A stretch of 64,000 nucleotides of DNA, taken from contig NZ_JAASAE010000010.1 of assembly GCF_012726205.1 (NCBI RefSeq), forward strand, positions 91,421 to 155,420, given 5' to 3'. The notes under the pieces are model-generated. The model did not search any database, was not told where the DNA came from, and was given only the letters and a program-made list of their open reading frames with translations. Numbering within the stretch: the first letter of the stretch is position 1; each line of letters starts with the position of its first letter. The position numbers and the translations under genes are program-made. The stretch is from Rhodococcus sp. HNM0569 (GTDB taxonomy: Bacteria; Actinomycetota; Actinomycetes; Mycobacteriales; Mycobacteriaceae). This document shows, piece after piece, positions 61,412-64,000 of the stretch.

Positions 61412-62601
61412 GCGGAGTTGCTTCGTGGACCCCGAGGCGACTTGGGGATGTGATCTCGGTGAAGCACGGCTATGCCTTCCCTGGCGGCGAGTTCTCCGAC
61501 GACCTGACCTTTCCGACGCTCGTTACGCCCGGAAACTTCGCCATCGGTGGAGGTTTCAAGGAGACGAAACCCAAGACGTTTACCGGCGCGTATCCGAAGA
61601 GCTTCGAACTGGATCAAGGTGATCTGGTCATAACGATGACGGACCTGAGCAAGGCTGGGGACACACTTGGATCGCCCGCCCTCGTACCGGCCGATCGCAC
61701 ATACCTTCACAACCAGCGAATCGGGCGCGTCGAGATCGAAGCCCCGCGCGTCGTAGCTCGAGAATTTCTGAACTACGCGCTGCGCAGTAGTTCGTACCAT
61801 GCGTATATCGTCGGCACGGCGTCCGGAAGTACAGTCCGGCACACGAGTCCCACAAAGATTTGCGACTTCGTACTCGACATGCCCGATGTAGGTACGCAAC
61901 AAGCCATCGCCGAAGTCCTCGGCGCCCTCGATGACAAGATCGCCGCGAATCGGAAGTTGGCCGAGACGGCCGAAAACCTCGCTTCCGTCGTATTCAACTC
62001 GATGATGGACGATACGGCTGTCTCCGCGCCGCTGTCGTCCACTGCTCAGTTCGTCAACGGCAAGGCATTCACGAAGGGTGCGAGCGGCACGGGCCGTGTC
62101 GTGGTTCGCATCGCCGAACTGAACTCCGGTATCGGTGGCTCTACCGTCTTCAGTGATCTGGACGTCGAGGACCAGTACTTGGCGCGGCCGGGTGATGTCT
62201 TGTTCGCATGGTCGGGTTCCTTGACACTGCACCGGTGGTTCCGCGACGACGCGATCGTCAACCAGCACATCTTCAAGGTGATCCCGGCTGAGGGCTACTC
62301 ACCGTGGCTCGTCTACCAATTGATTCAGGCCAAGCTTCCGCAATTCAAGGAAATTGCGGCGGACAAGGCAACCACGATGGGTCACATCCAGCGCAAACAC
62401 CTTGACGAACTGGTCCAAGTTCCGTCGAGTGACCAGATTGCCAGGCATGATGTGACGTTGACGGCGCTGTGGAACCGCACCCTTGTTGCTGAACAGGAAT
62501 CACTGCGGCTGGCAACACTCCGCGACACCCTCCTCCCACGATTGATGTCCGGTGCGCTTCGCGTACGCGATGCTGAGCGCGAGGTGGAGAACCTTTTGTG
62601 A
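61408..62601 (+). CDS. hsdS: Type I restriction-modification system, specificity subunit
   Basis: A 397-residue two-TRD specificity subunit. TRD1 is at residues 1-165, a conserved helix LDDKIAANRKLAETAENLA near 172-190, TRD2 near 200-345, and a second helix RLATLRDTLLPRLMSGALRV at the end. The GTG start overlaps hsdM. Base composition is clearly less GC-rich than neighbours (many AAG, ACA, ATA-type codons), which fits exchange of recognition domains by transfer. The DNA target cannot be predicted by eye. Confidence 0.94.
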   Translation: MSGVASWTPRRLGDVISVKHGYAFPGGEFSDDLTFPTLVTPGNFAIGGGFKETKPKTFTGAYPKSFELDQGDLVITMTDLSKAGDTLGSPALVPADRTYLHNQRIGRVEIEAPRVVAREFLNYALRSSSYHAYIVGTASGSTVRHTSPTKICDFVLDMPDVGTQQAIAEVLGALDDKIAANRKLAETAENLASVVFNSMMDDTAVSAPLSSTAQFVNGKAFTKGASGTGRVVVRIAELNSGIGGSTVFSDLDVEDQYLARPGDVLFAWSGSLTLHRWFRDDAIVNQHIFKVIPAEGYSPWLVYQLIQAKLPQFKEIAADKATTMGHIQRKHLDELVQVPSSDQIARHDVTLTALWNRTLVAEQESLRLATLRDTLLPRLMSGALRVRDAEREVENLL

Positions 62602-62679
62602 GACAAGCGTTCCCATAGCTGGGCCAGCCCTCGGGCGGCCCGTCACCCACTGTTGCTGTGCCGAACCCCAGGAGTTCCG

Positions 62680-63411
62680 GTGAAACCGTTTGCCCCCTAC
62701 CTCCGCGTCGTCGCGGGAATGTTCGCTGCCATCTGCTTGTGGTTGGTGTTCGTCGATGTCGTGAACGGGCGATTCGGGTCGGCACTGGTGGGACTGATAG
62801 TGGCCGCCGGGCTCGGGTATCTCGCCGTCGGTAAGCCGATCCGCGAGTACCTGGCCCGGCGGAAGGCCGAGAACGAGGCGCTTGCTGCCCGCGCGCAGGC
62901 CGGGCACGAGGCCTTCGTGGCCGGTGATCCGGCAGCCTTCGCGCCGCCTCCGCCGTTGCCTGAGAAGCAGCCGGTGCGCCGCGGCGTCATCATCGCGAGC
63001 GTGGCCGCATCGATGCTCGTACTGATCGGCATCATCAGCGACATCAGCGACGGGCTCGACCCTGAAACCGGCACCGACACAACCGGTAACAGCCAGCCGG
63101 TACCGCCCGCACCGGCGCCCGCGCCCGCACAAGCGGCAGCACCCGTAGCCGCAGTTCCGGCACCAGCCGCGGCTGTCCCGGCGACCATGCCGAACGTGAC
63201 CTGCATGAACCTCCAGGGCGCGCAAGACACCATCCAAGCGGCCGGCGTCTTCTACTCGCGCAGCGTGGACGCTACCGGGCAAGGACGCAATCAGGTGCTC
63301 GACCGCAACTGGGTGGTGACGGCCCAGGCGCCGGCTGCGGGTGCCGCCGTCGCCGAGGGTGAGGCCGTCCTCACTGTCGTCAAGATCGGCGAACCCGGCG
63401 ACTGCTCGTAG
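62680..63411 (+). CDS. Membrane protein with C-terminal PASTA-like domain
   Basis: A 243-residue protein from GTG 62680 (AGGAG 5 nt upstream). Two hydrophobic segments (residues 10-50) are followed by a charged loop with a Pro-rich patch, a third transmembrane segment near residues 105-125 (GVIIASVAASMLVLIGIIS) and a Pro/Ala linker. A 65-residue PASTA-like domain follows (MPNVTCMNLQGAQDTIQAAG ... AEGEAVLTVVK). Two Cys may form a disulfide in it. PASTA domains bind peptidoglycan or beta-lactams. It follows hsdS by 78 nt, so linkage to the methylase module is uncertain. Confidence 0.75.
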   Translation: MKPFAPYLRVVAGMFAAICLWLVFVDVVNGRFGSALVGLIVAAGLGYLAVGKPIREYLARRKAENEALAARAQAGHEAFVAGDPAAFAPPPPLPEKQPVRRGVIIASVAASMLVLIGIISDISDGLDPETGTDTTGNSQPVPPAPAPAPAQAAAPVAAVPAPAAAVPATMPNVTCMNLQGAQDTIQAAGVFYSRSVDATGQGRNQVLDRNWVVTAQAPAAGAAVAEGEAVLTVVKIGEPGDCS

Positions 63412-63445
63412 CAACTAGTTCACTCGAAACGATCAGGAGGATTCG

Positions 63446-63958
63446 TTGGCCAGAGTACGGCTTGTCGCAGGCAGACCCGACCTCTCGAGACTCCGTGGAA
63501 CCGTCACTGCTCCTACGAAACTCCCCTTGGTCGACCCGAGTTCGAGCCCGATGCCAGATCGGGCGGCGCGTAGAGAGGCAGCCCTCGCCGGTGTCGATCC
63601 AGAAGTGCGCGCCGCGCTCGAGCGGACGAAGGGGTCGACGACCAAGAGCAAGAAGCCCAAGAAGAGCAAGAAGGCCAAGGGGACAACCAGTCGACGTTCA
63701 GTCCGACCGACTGGCGTCGAGCGCGTCGCCGAGCCGAATCGAGTTCAGGGAGCCCGCTCGGACAATGTCAGGCGCGAATCGACTGGCCATCCCTCCGTAG
63801 TCGAGGCAAGCCCACGAGAACTGGCTGCGGCAGCGCGTCCTCGGCCCTTCGGCAGACCGCCGAAACCGAGCGAGTTGTGTGCAAGTAAGGAGCGTGCGGT
63901 GGCGGAGGGCTTCGAGGACGCCAAAAGGCGACTGCAGGAAAGATGGAACTCCCGGTGA
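63446..63958 (+). CDS. Lysine-rich basic protein, hypothetical
   Basis: A 170-residue protein from TTG 63446, chosen for AGGAGG 5 nt upstream. The centre holds a highly basic run (KKPKKSKKAKG, near residue 73), with Arg/Ser-rich flanks and a helical C-terminus (ELCASKERAVAEGFEDAKRRLQERW). It is mostly disordered and might bind nucleic acid. GC at third positions is lower than in the core genes, as in hsdS. No family is recognised. Confidence 0.6.
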   Translation: MARVRLVAGRPDLSRLRGTVTAPTKLPLVDPSSSPMPDRAARREAALAGVDPEVRAALERTKGSTTKSKKPKKSKKAKGTTSRRSVRPTGVERVAEPNRVQGARSDNVRRESTGHPSVVEASPRELAAAARPRPFGRPPKPSELCASKERAVAEGFEDAKRRLQERWNSR

Positions 63959-64000
63959 ACCCCCTGCGAAACGGGGACTGCTCCTGACCGGCGCACCGCG

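Noticed and set aside
63955..63987. 10-codon ORF overlapping the end of the lysine-rich gene
   Set aside because: Too short, no separate signal, and it cannot be judged at the window edge.

Overview
The window is about 64 kb of very GC-rich, densely coded actinobacterial chromosome. Gene order follows the Mycobacterium tuberculosis segment running from folC (Rv2447c) to the hrcA/dnaJ2/rsmE cluster (Rv2374c-Rv2372c): folC-DUF4233-ndk-rne-rplU-rpmA-obg-proB, then proA-moxR-VWA-nadD-rsfS-gpgP-octT-degV-comEA-comEC-holA-rpsT, then lepA, subI-cysTWA, the nirA-cysH-cysD-cysN cluster, hemW, hrcA-dnaJ2-rsmE. This order, the octT/gpgP pair (methylglucose lipopolysaccharide genes), a ComEC without a beta-lactamase domain and the presence of ectABC point to a mycolic-acid actinobacterium outside Mycobacterium, most like Rhodococcus. 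The species call is inference. No rRNA, tRNA, CRISPR array or insertion sequence was seen.

Layout. 1-9.5 kb: folate, nucleotide, RNA-decay, ribosome and proline genes on the plus strand. 9.5-23.7 kb: a lineage-variable block between proB and proA. It holds a DAO-family oxidoreductase with an MFS exporter and a divergent TetR regulator, a sirtuin and a 2-hydroxyacid dehydrogenase apparently downstream of ectABC in one transcription unit, a RecQ helicase with a phosphoribosyltransferase-like tail, a ScbR-like TetR regulator facing a small-ORF/membrane-protein pair, ribokinase and a ProP-like transporter. 23.8-35 kb: proA, a MoxR/VWA pair, and the nadD-to-holA series with many 4-nt start/stop overlaps. 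35-41 kb: aquaporin, a secreted SGNH hydrolase, a solitary PemK/MazF-like protein diverging from lepA, a nitronate monooxygenase and several tiny genes. 41.3-51 kb: sulfate assimilation in two facing operons (uptake subI-cysTWA; reduction nirA-cysH-cysD-cysN-chelatase). 51-56.8 kb: hemW, hrcA, dnaJ2, rsmE and an esterase. 57-64 kb: a lipoprotein, then a type I-like methylase module (a degenerate methylase with an HsdS-like tail, hsdM, hsdS), a PASTA membrane protein and a lysine-rich protein. No hsdR lies in the window.

Most notable points. Both sulfur operons are preceded by short leaderless ORFs ending in cysteine codons (41357-41446, plus strand; 51055-50945, minus strand), which look like cysteine-responsive attenuators. 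lepA has a strong Shine-Dalgarno placed 7 nt before an ATC codon, and its only ATG overlaps the ATG of the divergent PemK gene. A 34-codon ORF is coupled by GTGA overlap to a membrane protein opposite the ScbR-like regulator. Perfect or near-perfect inverted repeats lie at 21028-21067 and just upstream of hrcA (52808-52873). Short tandem duplications sit at four gene junctions. The degenerate-methylase/HsdM/HsdS operon is the best candidate for an incompletely described system.
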